Positions 46,189-57,560 of a DNA stretch of 64,000 nt are shown here, piece by piece. The position numbers and the translations under genes are program-made. The stretch is from NCBI GenBank assembly GCA_018806985.1, contig JADANN010000440.1, positions 496,001 through 560,000 on the forward strand. The letters run 5' to 3'. Origin of the DNA: Angiostrongylus vasorum (lineage: Eukaryota; Nematoda; Chromadorea; Rhabditida; Metastrongylidae). Within the stretch, counting starts at the first letter, position 1, and each line of letters begins with the position of its first letter. The notes under the pieces are model-generated. The model had not been told where the DNA came from and made no database searches. It was given only the letters and a program-made list of their open reading frames with translations.

Positions 46189-46422
46189 CGGGCTCCGTCG
46201 AGGGCTCCTAAGTGGCTGACAGGAGGTTGAACGCAGCCTTGTTCACTTCGTATGCCATATGAAGATGGGATCTGAAGATAAACTCTCTAAAGTTGCTTTA
46301 ACTCTACTTTCATCTCGATATTCATTTTTTAGATCTGATTATTGTTTAATGATGCTGAGATATTTGCAAAGCTGCGGAGCGCAGGTGTCTGCGGTGGGGA
46401 ACGAACGCACTGTTGTCCTTTC
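46189..46422. other. Unique loop-side sequence ending in a broken SINE-B
   Basis: The only part between the arms without a mirror: 165 bases matching nothing else I can see, then a reverse SINE-B from about 46,350 cut by the gap inside CCTTTC. That SINE-B carries the variants GCGGAGCGCAGG and CACTGTTG otherwise seen only at 36,001-36,070, just outside the left arm. Confidence 0.8.
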
Positions 46423-46522
46423 NNNNNNNNNNNNNNNNNNNNNNNNNNNNNNNNNNNNNNNNNNNNNNNNNNNNNNNNNNNNNNNNNNNNNNNNNNNNNN
46501 NNNNNNNNNNNNNNNNNNNNNN
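46423..46522. other. Assembly gap, exactly 100 N
   Basis: A run of 100 N, the conventional length for a scaffold gap of unknown size. It sits at the inner edge of the right arm of the inverted repeat, so the join of the two arms is not covered by sequence. Confidence 0.99.
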
Positions 46523-47113
46523 ACAAACCGGCTCAGCATCCTTCACCTGAGAGGTGTAGCAGCTAAACTTGTGGCAACTATTACTGTCAACTTCGCAGAA
46601 AATCTCCCCAATACCACTTTAAAATTCAAGTGGTGAATGAAGTGTCGTTGAGAAACATTGAACATGAATTAGTTGACGAGGACTTTGGGCGAAATGTTTT
46701 GGTTATTGTTTAGCACTTTCAGGTCATTTAAGCCTACTGACGTGTGCTATTCTAGACGCGATAGTTCTAAGATCTGTTACAACTGTGAGGATCAGGATTT
46801 ACTAAGACAAATTGATGTTTCATGTTAGTTTGATTTAACGTGAAGAATGGAAATATTTTTGCGGAGCACTAAGCTGCGTCTCTTCGCGCCACTCTAGAGA
46901 ACAATTGCTTAACAAGTACTTTTCTTTTATAGATCCCTTCAATAAAATCTAAACTCCCACCCCAAACAAATTTTTCCAGAACGAAGAGGACTCCTGTGTT
47001 AATGTCAGCAGATAGAAGACTATCGCCTGTTTTACCTTTTACTCTCTAAGTGATTTCTGAAGAAAAAAAAAAAAACAGCATGATTATCATCATAGCCAGA
47101 AGTCCGAGACTTT

Positions 47114-47443
47114 TTTATATGACCCATTTCACGTTTATTGTGCGGATCCTGCACTTCTCATTCAAATTCGTTTCCTGGCATCCACTGTCCCGACAATCTT
47201 CCAACTTCTACGTGTGAGCTGGTTGCTGCTTGAGCATTTCATTTCATCTTGAATGTTGTAGAATTCCTAGCGAGCAATTCTCTCTGGAGTCCTGAGACAG
47301 CCGGGCTGGAGCGTTTCCAAGTCCCTTCCAGTTTTCCGACCCCGAAGGGATATGAGAGGCTGGTTGTGGCCAGAGGTGGAAATCGAGACTAACTCATCAT
47401 TCATTGATGACGGACTTTCGCTACCACTGTGGTGTCCTCAAAG
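47114..47443 (-). mobile_element. SINE-C copy (right arm)
   Basis: Mirror of 45,272-45,606; head at the right with GTGGAAATCGAGACTAACTC, more eroded by indels than its mirror. Confidence 0.82.
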
Positions 47444-48164
47444 ATGGGACTAGTTTTCCGTCAATCTTCCTCAAACAATGTACGTATGTATGAGGAAGCA
47501 TAAAATATGCTACCATCTTTTGGTGATGTTCATCCTGGGAAGAAAATCAGTGTCACAGATAAGCTGCAAAGCGAGAGCTCATGGAAAAAGATGTATAAGC
47601 CTATTTATTTTGAGTTCATATTCTAGCACTGTTACTAATATCCCAGGTGTTTTTTTCTTGTTTGTCTTGTTGCAATTTCTGAACGAAGTTAGTTGCTCTT
47701 TGTACTTTTCTGAAATCAAGGAAATCTGTACTGGCTTGTTGACCAATGAGAGCGCGAAGAGTGGTGACCAGAAAAAACAGAAAAAAAATGATGAGCTGCT
47801 AAAGTCTGATGAAATCCGGACCGGCCCGTTGCCGTTATGCAAACACTTCCAGTCATCCAAAGTCGTAACGCTCAGCGACCGCCACCGTCACTCCAACACC
47901 GTCCCACCCGCATTTTTGCAACTTGAACTCGTCCGACTGAGACGCTTGATCTCCCTCGAGCACCGACTTATTCCGTGCTCAAAATTTCTGCGTGACGGAC
48001 ATTTTCACTAACGATAAAAATATTTTTAAAATCTTGCCTAAAATCAAATACTCCACAGATCTAACCATTTCTTTTATTCCGGTTTGTTGTCTTGAATCCG
48101 TTATTCATGAAAATGTTAGAATTTGCATATAGATTCGTGTCGCCTAGCATTCCTCGTCTTCTGA

Positions 48165-48242
48165 TTGGCCCAGTATGAGGTTTGAACTAGAGCCTTGCGT
48201 ATATTTAACAACATTATTACCACTGCGTCATTCGCGCTCATA
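48165..48242 (-). mobile_element. tRNA-like head, SINE-D type (right arm)
   Basis: Mirror of 44,488-44,562 (ATGAGGTTTGAACTAGAGCC, then ATTACCACTGCGTCATTCGC). Confidence 0.5.
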
Positions 48243-48587
48243 GTAAACTCATAAGGACGGCTGCTGCTTTCACTCTTATCGAGACTAAGATCTACATATG
48301 TATACAAGACTGGAATGTTCCTGTTCTATTCTTGAACAATAAGTGGAGCAGTAAAAACAACAGACAAAGAAACCATGAGCAAGATATCCTTTACGACAAA
48401 TACATGGTTATGAATGTATTTAACAGTAATCGTTTCTATGGCTTCTCTCAGATTTGGCCCCATTTATCTATAGACTTGATGAAAAGCATTTACTTCAAGA
48501 AGGTATAGTTTAGTATAAAATCTCTACATTTTCCTAAAAGGCTTAAAAGTTGGTACGCGCTCAACTCGTTGGCGCAATCTTTTCGAA

Positions 48588-48697
48588 AAGAGTCTGGTAC
48601 CAATTTGCCGACCTCGGAAGAGGACTACGGGCGCGGAGATCGATTCCACGTTTGTGTTTCCGAGTGCGCCTCGGACCACTTCGCCACACGCGTCCTA
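48588..48697 (-). mobile_element. SINE-A head fragment (right arm)
   Basis: Mirror of 44,023-44,140 (TCTGGTACCAATTTGCCGAC, then CACTTCGCCACACGCGTCC). Lies about 150 bp upstream of the troponin T start codon. Confidence 0.72.
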
Positions 48698-48844
48698 TAA
48701 AAATGTTTTGCTTTGTTTTTCTTCCCGTTCCATTCTTCTTTTTATGAAGTCGACATTCCCACTCTTTTCATATCAGCAATGATACTAGTAAAACAAGGAG
48801 TAACAGGTTTTCCCTTATTGAGTGACTTCGTTTTCAGGTGAATA

Positions 48845-51800
48845 ATGTCCGACGACGATGAAGTGTAGTAAGGTTTCTCTACACAAAATTTGTCTTCGCA
48901 TCACAAAAAGTTCTGCTAAGAAAGGACATTTATCTATAAGTCCCACTAGAAAAACTGTGATAAGGATTACGAGGCTCTAAAGCAGCTGACTGTTAAATGA
49001 GGATTGCTTCCAGCTCTGACAGCAGTGAAGAAAGTGAAGAGGAGGAAGAAGAAGTGGAGGGAGGAGGAGAGAAGAGAAGAAGACCCAGGGAAGAAGAAAA
49101 GAAGAAGAAAAAAAAGTTGGAAAAAAGCTGCTGGACAGAGAGCGTCCTAGGTTGGCAAACTTATTTTCTGCTGCACTTTAATTTATTATAATTCGTGGTG
49201 AAAATAATTTTTAGATGAGATTCTCTTAACACCACTGCTTTACATTTACTTTTCCGTAGAATGAACGTCAAGGAAAAAATTCTGTCATAAAGCTTTTTAC
49301 TACTAATTTATGATGCATTCTTGGATTGACTTAGATATTTCGGAAAAAATTTTGCACATGAGAATTTGATTCGGAGATCCACTTTTTCAAAATATCTAGA
49401 CCTAATAAAGCCTATATTAACGCAGGGGCGAATGGCACGAGTGGCAGTGATGTCCTTCATCACGGCGAGCACGGTGCTAGTTCGATTCTGTTTCAGGCCG
49501 ACCAAAGCCTATCATCCTACCGGGGTCGGAAAAGTGGTACCGGACTTGTCTGAGAAAATCCGCTCTACTAGATCCAAATTGGGAACGCTCCCAGCAGCTA
49601 TCATGGGACTCAGGGAGAATTGCTTGACCACAGCATTCTACGACGTTCAAGATGAAATGAAAATCGTTGAAAGCAGCAAGAGGAAGCCACATAAGGAAAG
49701 ATAGATCTTCGTTCTGATGGATGCAAGGAAACGAATCGAGATGTGAGAACTGCGCGGGATCCGCTACGGTAGACGTGAAGACAGGTCATATAAAATAAAA
49801 TAAGTTAAAATAAAATAAAGTAAAAACAAATGAAATATTAACAACCAATAATCACTACAAAAAATGAACTAAAAGTTTTATTTTTTTCGATAATCTCCGT
49901 AAAACTTGGTCATACTTAATTTTTATCCCTCTTCTTTCCTTCTTCGTCTCGGCAATAAATGTACCGCCCATTTGAAACGTCCTTCGTTTGAAAAAAGTGT
50001 TTTGAAAAAAACCTGTCAGCGTTGACCAATCTCTGAGGAATGAGCCATGCATTCGACTTCTCTAAGCATCGTCTGGAGGCGATTGAATGCATATCTAGCC
50101 TTTAAATGACTAGCAGTGGCCTAGCGATGTATCGAGGCAGTGCCGCTATCCTCCCAGACAAGTGTGGTAGTAATTTGCAGACCCTCGGAGGTGTGGAAAG
50201 CCTAGTGTGCCATGAGCGCGGGGATCGATTCCTCGTGCGTGTTGCAGGGCGCTTGCGACCACTGCGCCACACGCACCTCTTTTGAAAAAAGTTTTTAACG
50301 TAAAATATTTGATTATACACAGAGATGACAGAGCAAGAATAATTAAATACAACGTATTAATAGATAAAAAACCCAAACAGTTCCATCTCTGAACAACACT
50401 AACACCTAACATTATCGTAAAAATTTCTGGTATGCGAAGAAAAAATTAAACAAAGCACGTGAGAGGTGAAAAAATTTTTGTAAAAAAAAGCAGTACCTTT
50501 CCCCTCGTCTTCGAACTGGCGCGATATTTCGGCTCAAGATCGGTGTCTGGTTGCTAGCTGGCTGACGTGTGTGGCGAGGCAGAATGCCTTCTTCAGAGCC
50601 TGGAAGGGCATGGTGATATGCAATTTACCATGTCAAACGCTTCAATAACACGTACAGAAAGATGGGAATCTAAATGGTAGTCATATGGTCAACAGGTTCT
50701 CGAAAAAGCCTCACCGTTTTTTACGTGCCTTCCACTGAGGAAGAGCCGCTGATTCAGCGTCGCATGTGGTTAACGACTGCTACCATCCCACATCAGAAAT
50801 TGATGCCTAACATACAGGGTCAGGTCGCGTGTGACCTCTAGGCATTCCTCCCTGCTGTTCATTCTAGGGTTCCTGGTATTAATCCAAAAAGCATCTAGAA
50901 GCTTGCGCGCTGGTGTTTTGGCATCGTGTGCGAGGACGGTGACTTTTAATATCAAAATCGTTTCCGCTATGCTTTTTATATTTTATGCATCCCTAGTGGC
51001 GTACCTTTGCCTTACTTTTCGTTTGCCATCTAGATGTTCTTTTTATGCGGATACACAGGGTCTGCCCCTTTTCGCCAATATATATTCGTCTCCGCAAGTA
51101 CCATAGAGATCAGGTATATCAGTACCTGAACTCATGCAGTCGACCGTCCCTTGCGTAATTTGCCCTTTATGGCAGGAACTCGTGGTGGTCTATCAATCTA
51201 TCGAATCAATACTGCTATTTATCTAGACAGGTGTGGCACATGTTGCCGATCCCAGAGGGAGTGAAAGTCTTGCTGAGCCTGTGGTTCGGGATCGAGACCC
51301 TGCGTACTTCGCGAGCACCTCTAACCACTGCGTTACGCACCCCAACTGTTATAGATATTCGAAGAAAACAAAACCTGACTTTAAAAACGCGGAAAAAAAA
51401 CTTCCCAACGGGTTTTCGGATCTCTCACTTAAATGCTGGGTGATAAGTTTAGATATGAGATATCGCGTAGAAAGGTTTTGCAAAGTCTGATTTCTTTCAA
51501 AAACTTAGTCTTTTCTTCAAGAATTTCTCATCATGAGAAAATCTCTTCGCATTTTCTTTCTTTCTTTCTTTTTACTAACCTTAATTTAGCTGCCAAATTC
51601 ATATTGGAATCACAGAGAACGAAGATGGACTGATCAAGCCGGAAACAGCTACGATGGTTGGTAATTTTGACTTAGAAACATCTTCACGGAAGAATTGTAC
51701 TTTCGGACAGCTTATTATATTAAGTTAAAATTGCTTGACATGTGCTAAATAACACAATTTACCATACAACCACAAAGATGCTGAGATATGAGCAAAACAC

Positions 51801-54800
51801 GGAACCCTAAGTTGGACTTCAGAACGCAGGCGAAACGAAGTACCCGTATGGTGTGGTGGTGAAGACGTTAGCCCCCGAAAGCGTAATAGCGCGTTCGTTT
51901 CCCACCGCAGATACCCGCGGTCCGGAGTTTTGCAAATATCTCATCATCATTGTGGTTGGATTATTAACTGTTACAGCAGTGTAATGGAAAGCAATGTGCT
52001 ACCACTATCATGCTTTAGTGTCCTGCAATTGAACTCTACTATTGTCAAATTAAAACGACATCAATGAAACGGTCTCTATAGTATTCATTCGTGTTGATTG
52101 GTTGGATCAGCACCCTGTACTGTCACTACAATGTCAAGAGAGTTGCTCTCGATAGAAGGAATACTAGTGTGTTCAATGTCGTCATCCAATTTGAACTCGC
52201 TCCTCCTCCATCAGCTGCTTCCTCGGGGAGCCACTTTTTCAGTACAAATTGAGACTCAACTACTTTAACAAACTTGAAATCAGACACAAATGAAGCAACT
52301 GAAGTGGCCTTAGCCTACCCAAAAGCCATATTAGAAAAAGAAAAACTACATTTCGTCTTTTTTTTCTGAAGATTTTCTGAGGGCCCCATGAACAAAAAAT
52401 TTAGATGAATATACTATCGTGAACCCTCAGTGAAGAGGTAACTTCTAGGGGTTCTAGGAAGAATTATGCAATTAGTGACAAATGATGGGGTTTAAAATAA
52501 TGAAAAGATAATGAAATACGGTAAAATGCCAATCTCAGAACTAATGAAGCAAAGAAACTACGCTAGTAGAAACACATGTGCCATAATGACAGAGACGCAT
52601 TATAAGGTAAAAGTTAAAAAATACTTAATGCAGAAGACAGAAAACATTTGGAAGACAAAGACGCACAAAAGAATTGTTGGTTTCGGTTTCTTCAGTAAAC
52701 CATTAAAAGAAAAAAATTTAGGTTAAAAAGCGTCTCGAAGACAGAGGGAAAAGGAAAAGCTTCAAGATTATGAAGTGAGAAGAAAGAAAGAGCGAGAAGT
52801 TGAAGAGGAAGAACTGAAAAAAAACTGAAAGAAAAACAAGAACGTCGTCGACTGGAAAGAGAACAAGAAGAACGCGAAATGGCCGAGAAGAAGCGCCTGG
52901 AAGACGAACGCAGAAAAATAGAAGAGGTTGGAAGTAATACTTTTTCATCTAACACCATAGAAATAGTGCAGTCACACTATTTCTTCAAACGTGCCATTAA
53001 TGTTATATAAAAAGTGTAGTTGTTGTCTGAACACTTTTGAATGAAGGCATTGTGGCTGGCGTAACTCCTATAGTAGTCATTTTGTTTCCTGTGTTTTATC
53101 TTGGCGCTGAAAACATTTTTTTCCTAGATTTCTTGTAACCAGTAGATAGATAGTCTTCAGCAGCATTGTTTTTCAGCTTTGAAGCAGAATTGCATAAAAA
53201 CATCTCAACCCGTAATAAAAGTCTGTTAAGGAAGACCGCCGAGTACGTCAGGAAGAAGAGAGAAGAAAGAAAGAAGAGGAGAAAAAACAAACGGCAGTCA
53301 AATGATCGGCTTAAACTTTCCGACTGGTCAAGGTGGAAGGTATGTGGTCAGCCAATTCTGTCAAAATTTAATCTTCGGTGTAAAGAGCTGCTATGCAGAA
53401 TACATATTTTGTTTACACTGGCCAAAATTCTAACCAAATTTAAGAAATTTTGTTATACCGATAAAGACGAAAAGAACGACAAGTTCGGAAATATTGTGCA
53501 AGCAAAACAAGAGATGGGGATGACCAAAGATCAACAGGAAGAAGCAAAAAAGGTAAGGACAACACTTTAGAAGCCTAGATTATTAAGATTCTTACTGAAT
53601 TTCGTAAGGGCACGTGTGGCGCAGTGATTGGAGGCGCCGCTGCGGCACACACGTGGAATCGATCCTCGCGCGCATGGCCCACCAAGCCTCCCCATCCCTC
53701 CGGGGTCGGCAAATTGGTACCAGACTTCTCTGGGAGGATAGCAGCGCTGTCTCGATACATCGGTAGGCCACGGCGAGTCATTGTAAAGGCCAGATATGCA
53801 TTCAATCATCTTCAACGATACTTAATGAAGTCGAATGCATGGCGCATCCTTTGGGGATTGATCAACGCCAAGTGCTTTATCCCTTTATTTATTCTTTATT
53901 GAATTCCATGAAGAAAGAAGAATGAGGAAGAGGGAGGAGATCCTTAAGCGGTTATTGTAGAATCAGTAGTTTGCTAAATTCCAGACTTAGTACTAGCTAG
54001 GCCCTCTTTCTCTCCTTGTTCGGTAAATTTGATACTAGGCGATCTATGGGTGGATGAAAACACTGCAATCAGATAAAAGACAAGAGAAGATCAACAGAGG
54101 ATATATTCCGATGGAACTCGCAAGGGTCAAAAAATTACTGTGGTTTAAAATTCAGGTGTTCATGGTCGCCATACGTAATGCAATTCCGGAGGCGTCGGAA
54201 ATTCCTGCAAACGAACTGAAAGCGAAAATCAAAGAACTTCATAATCGAATTTGTAAACTCGAAACGGATAAATACGATTTGGAAAAACGCCACGAAAGAC
54301 AACAGTACGATGTAAGAAAGATTTTAGATTTTTTCCATACAAGAAAAGCGAGGAAAAGTTTGAAGTGGGTGGCTGTCGTGTGCACACTGGTTCAATCCCT
54401 ACCAAGGCATGTGGTCAGCAGGTGCTGTATGTTGCAAGCGTTGTTGAAGTGAAAACAATGAATTTTAAGCATAAGATAGTCAAAAGAAACAAAGAAGTGA
54501 AGTGAAATCGTAAAAAGAGACACTTGTAGGAGAGTGATATTTATCGTTTTGCTGCTTTGAGATGATCTTCAAGGTCTTTTTTAGCTGGAACTTTCTATTA
54601 TGCCTTCCCACTTAGACAAAGCTTCTAGAAAGTAACTCAACTTCTTACATTCTTCGTTTGCGATTTGTTGCGAAACTTCCGAAAAGTTACCTCTAGTTTG
54701 TAAATGAAGGTTACAACAGGCAAGAGAATTGTTAAGTAACTAAAGAACAACATTCCCGCCTTTAAAATACGGTTCCTACTTGAGAACTTTTCGAAAATAT

Positions 54801-56384
54801 CGGATTTCAGCTGAAAGAACTAAATGAACGATCTCGACAAGTGGCGAGAAACGCTGATGGCAGGAAAGGGCGTGACGCCGAAACCGGTGGTCGCCATCCG
54901 GTATCTGGACTCCTTTCATAAGCTTTGTTTCATTTCCTGAAAAGAAGAAACAACGAGTAGAGAATAGATTTATTGCGCTTCGGAATGGAAAGCTCATAAG
55001 CAATATTTGTAACGATTTTTTTCTTTACAGCCAAAGGTGCAGGTGTTTTCAAAATACGATCGCCAAATTGATCGACGAAACTTCAAAGAAAGAAGATCCA
55101 TGTACGAACACGTAAGCCTCTATAATTTCAACTTATTATTTACTGCCTACTCTTTTTAACGGCAGGGTATATTGCGAAATATAACTCTAATGATGCTGAG
55201 ATATTTGCAAAACTCCGGTCGGCAGGTGAATGCGGTGGGGAATGAACGCGCTATATTGTCCTTTCCGGGGAGTAACGCGTTCACCACCACACCATGCGGG
55301 TCCCTTCGTTTCGCCTGTCTCTCAGCTAGTTCTATTGATCTTTTTCCTATAGAACTTGCTAAGAGGCAGGCGAAACGAAGGACCAGCATGGTGCGGTGGT
55401 GAATGCGTTACTCAAGGAAAGGACAATATAGCGTTCGTCACCCTCACCTGCAGCCCAGAGTTTTGCAAATATCTCAGCATCATTAAAGTAGCTACTATAG
55501 TTTTCACTTTGATGAAAGTTAAAACCAAAAGAAAAAAGCCAAAAAAGAAAAAACGAGTACAAGGGAAAAAGCTCGCCTTTCACAACATAAGCCACGAATC
55601 ATCATCAGGTCTACATTATCATTTTTGGTGCCACCACGGATTTAGTTCTGGAAGCGCGGGGAAAAATTTGAGACCACCTACATATGGATCAGTGTGACAT
55701 TTATTGATTATTTTTACATGACCCGCCATCACATCTACTGTGCAGATCTCAGTACTTCTCGTATTCGATTTGTTTTCCTCGCATCCATTCAACGGTCCAC
55801 AACGGTGTTCGAATACGGATGACACGCGATCTTCGAACACTTCGCGTATTGTTTCGTTTGCTGCTTGAGGATTACGTCTTTTTACGAATGCCGTAGAATG
55901 CTGGTCGAGTTGATCTTTCTTGCAGTGTTAAAGATAACTGACCTAAAGCGTTCCCATGTGGATTGAAGGAAAACGTTAGGACCGGGATAGAACAGGGCAC
56001 CTTCACTTTCTGATCAACTGCATGACCAACCACTGCGCTATCCTCACCATGCTTTATTGATCACACCATCGACTTAACTAATTTTTCAACCAATCTTCAA
56101 AAAGGTAACAGGTTTCACCGAAATCAATATCTCAATCAATTCTATTTAAGAAAAACGCGTTTCCATGTTTTCCTGGAGTTCCACCACCACCAACAATCTT
56201 CCAGAAAATGATAAAGAAATACGAATATGAAACTCAGGAAGACGAAGAGGTTGGTAGTAAATTCCTTTAGAACTTTCTTCGGTTCAGTGAAGTCGTTTGG
56301 TAAATTGCGATGGTCATTTTTTACCTACCTTTTCAACTATATAGACGAATAATTTAGGCAGAGGAAATAGAAGACTACGAATAG
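48845..56384 (+). CDS. Troponin T, right-arm copy (frame-broken)
   Basis: Same product as the left-arm copy. Exons: 48,845-48,867 (MSDDDEV, donor GTAAGG), 49,014-about 49,163 (Glu/Lys-rich), 52,722-52,926, 53,231-53,339, 53,445-53,552 (FGNIVQAKQEMGMTKDQQ), 54,156-54,311 (52 codons, AIPEASEIPANELKAKIKEL), 54,811-54,900 (30 codons, LKELNERSRQVARN), 55,031-55,111 (27 codons, VFSKYDRQIDRRNF), 56,151-56,249 (33 codons, Pro-rich, ends TQEDEE) and 56,358-56,384 (AEEIEDYE, TAG). Both copies fit nematode troponin T from the acidic N-terminus through the coiled-coil core. Exons at 52.7, 53.2 and 53.4 kb are 4 bp and 2 bp too long and 1 bp too short for the frame, while the last four are intact. Where one copy is broken the other is often whole, as expected of read errors. 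The 3.6-kb intron holds four SINEs and the GIY-YIG fragment. The C-terminal tail differs from the long tail of better known nematode isoforms. Confidence 0.9.
49424..49793 (+). mobile_element. SINE-C copy (right arm)
   Basis: Mirror of 42,957-43,314, and the clearer of the two. Head GCGAATGGCACGAGTGGCAG, B-box GCTAGTTCGATTCTG, then ACCGGGGTCGGAAAAGTGGT, body GCATTCTACGACGTTCAAGA. Confidence 0.85.
50013..50279 (-). mobile_element. SINE-A copy (right arm)
   Basis: Mirror of 42,471-42,733, complete, ending in CACTGCGCCACACGCACC. Confidence 0.92.
50560..51180 (-). mobile_element. GIY-YIG endonuclease fragment, Penelope-like (right arm)
   Basis: Mirror of 41,582-42,190. The C-terminal part is open here (ILKVTVLAHDAKTPARKLLD...DLTLYV), while the N-terminal YLI..GTCGDEYIG part is broken by indels. 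The two arms together show the domain was once continuous. Confidence 0.72.
51181..51344 (-). mobile_element. SINE-A head fused to GIY-YIG element (right arm)
   Basis: Mirror of 41,415-41,580, ending in CACTGCGTTACGCACCCC. Confidence 0.78.
51760..51950. mobile_element. SINE-B copies (right arm)
   Basis: Mirror of 40,795-40,990 (GTACCCGTATGGTGTGGTGG, GAGTTTTGCAAATATCTCAT). Confidence 0.85.
53608..53890 (+). mobile_element. SINE-A copy (right arm)
   Basis: Mirror of 38,884-39,163. Head CACGTGTGGCGCAGTGATTG, B-box GGAATCGATCCTC. Confidence 0.92.
55125..55500. mobile_element. SINE-B inverted pair (right arm)
   Basis: Mirror of 37,280-37,652: a reverse unit (ATGATGCTGAGATATTTGCA) followed by a forward unit (TTGCAAATATCTCAGCATCA). 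Confidence 0.88.
55700..56052 (-). mobile_element. SINE-C copy (right arm)
   Basis: Mirror of 36,725-37,075; head at right (GACCAACCACTGCGCTATCC). Confidence 0.85.
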
Positions 56385-56644
56385 CTACGACTGCTGAGTA
56401 TGGAAGTGTTGTGTGTCATGTAAAGTTAGTAATAAATCGTTACGTGATGCTCTCTTGCGATCTACGATGTTCTGAAAAGAATAATTTTAAGGAGCACACA
56501 TTTTTCTGACGGCACAAGAATTCAATTACGGTATAATACACGATAAGCGACGCCTAAATCCTCACCTTTTATTTCCTTGACATCCAAATGCCTCATCTTT
56601 CGGAAAAAATCGTCGCGGAACTAGGAATATTGTTTACTTCGCCG

Positions 56645-56824
56645 TTATTTTACTGATTTTCGCAAGATCTCTTGGTGTAGGCTCTCAGAAAACTCTGGAT
56701 AGTTGATTTCCAGTTCAATGCCGCAAGCTGCTTCCGGCTCTAGTGGATTGGGAGGGGGTCTATAGGTTTCCAAAACGATTGCTTCTATAACGGCATCTAT
56801 TTGTTGGCAATGCTTTTCTTTTAA
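56645..56824 (-). CDS. Unidentified terminal exon beside the right arm
   Basis: An open segment of exactly 59 codons plus TAA after an acceptor-like GCATAG. The product begins LKEKHCQQIDAVIEAIVLET, continues YRPPPNPLEPEAACGIELEI and ends in ...HQEILRKSVK. Composition is convincingly protein-like; the family is not recognised. Its stop codon (56,645-56,647) lies 5 bp outside the inverted repeat, tail-to-tail with troponin T whose stop is at 56,384. A possible upstream exon lies near 57,020-57,130 (SGALEKSPVMKPIEMTVVKI), but its phase does not fit directly. Confidence 0.5.
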   Translation of the reverse strand, partial: LKEKHCQQIDAVIEAIVLETYRPPPNPLEPEAACGIELEINYPEFSESLHQEILRKSVK

Positions 56825-57419
56825 CTATGCTTGCGGGTAGACACCTTAAAGTTGTTACCAACTTTAGTGAATGTGAACCAACTGCTGTACATCGGTGATC
56901 GACAGACAGTATTATCCTACAAATCATAAGATGGTAAAACGTTAGGAGGAAATTCTCATCACCTTTATGAAGTGCCACGTATCTTTTTGTCTAGAAGAAA
57001 GTCATTTTTGCATTCAGGCTGACGCCGTTATTCTAGTACTAGAGTTTTTCTTTTCCGAAAATATTTTCACTACCGTCATCTCTATCGGCTTCATCACCGG
57101 TGACTTTTCTAATGCACCTGACTACCAAGCAACTTGCCCAGCTAGCAGCAAATTCCATCGATTCCTCTTGCTAACCAGAACAGTTCGGCAGATTTCTCTC
57201 TTTCATGGAGCACGGACAGTGTAATCCTTTTTGATTCTCTTGTTTTTCTCTTTTTTAAAGAGGCGTTAGCCACCTATAGCTCGTTGAGCTTTCCTGCGAT
57301 ATAGGTTCACCCATTGCTGGAACTTCCGGATAGTGTTCTGTGTCAGTGATAGTCTACCTCATTAGGGTCTTCATTTTCGCCGAAATTTCGAAACATTTGA
57401 ATTCATCTTATGTAAAGTA

Positions 57420-57560
57420 GAACCACGATGATACTGAGATATTTGCAGAGCTTTGACCCCAAGCTAGATGGAACCCACGATTGCCCTTCTCGGGAGTTCA
57501 CGTGTTACCCACTGCAACACTGAGGCCCTTGCTTTGCCTTCCTCTCCTAAATAATAGGTA
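57420..57560 (-). mobile_element. SINE-B copy, diverged
   Basis: Reverse SINE-B: CCACGATGATACTGAGATAT, GATGGAACCCACGATTGCCC, CCACTGCAACACTGAGGCCC. Confidence 0.7.

Larger units (their letters stand above)
46523..56640 (-). repeat. Right arm of 20.5-kb inverted repeat
   Basis: 10,118 bp, reverse complement of 36,137-46,188. Differences seen by eye are mainly single-base insertions or deletions. In a stretch of about 230 bp around 51.0-51.2 kb I count roughly ten indels and at most one or two substitutions. No SINE is present in one arm and absent from the other. Confidence 0.97.

Noticed and set aside
36137..56640. Reading the palindrome as a foldback transposon or sex-chromosome-type palindrome
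   Set aside because: The arms have no transposase and no target-site duplication was seen. The indel-rich differences and the N gap at the centre are better explained by assembly, though this is not proven.
56967..57224. 85-codon plus-strand hydrophobic frame
   Set aside because: The opposite strand holds more protein-like sequence (near 57,020-57,130), so this looks like its antisense shadow.
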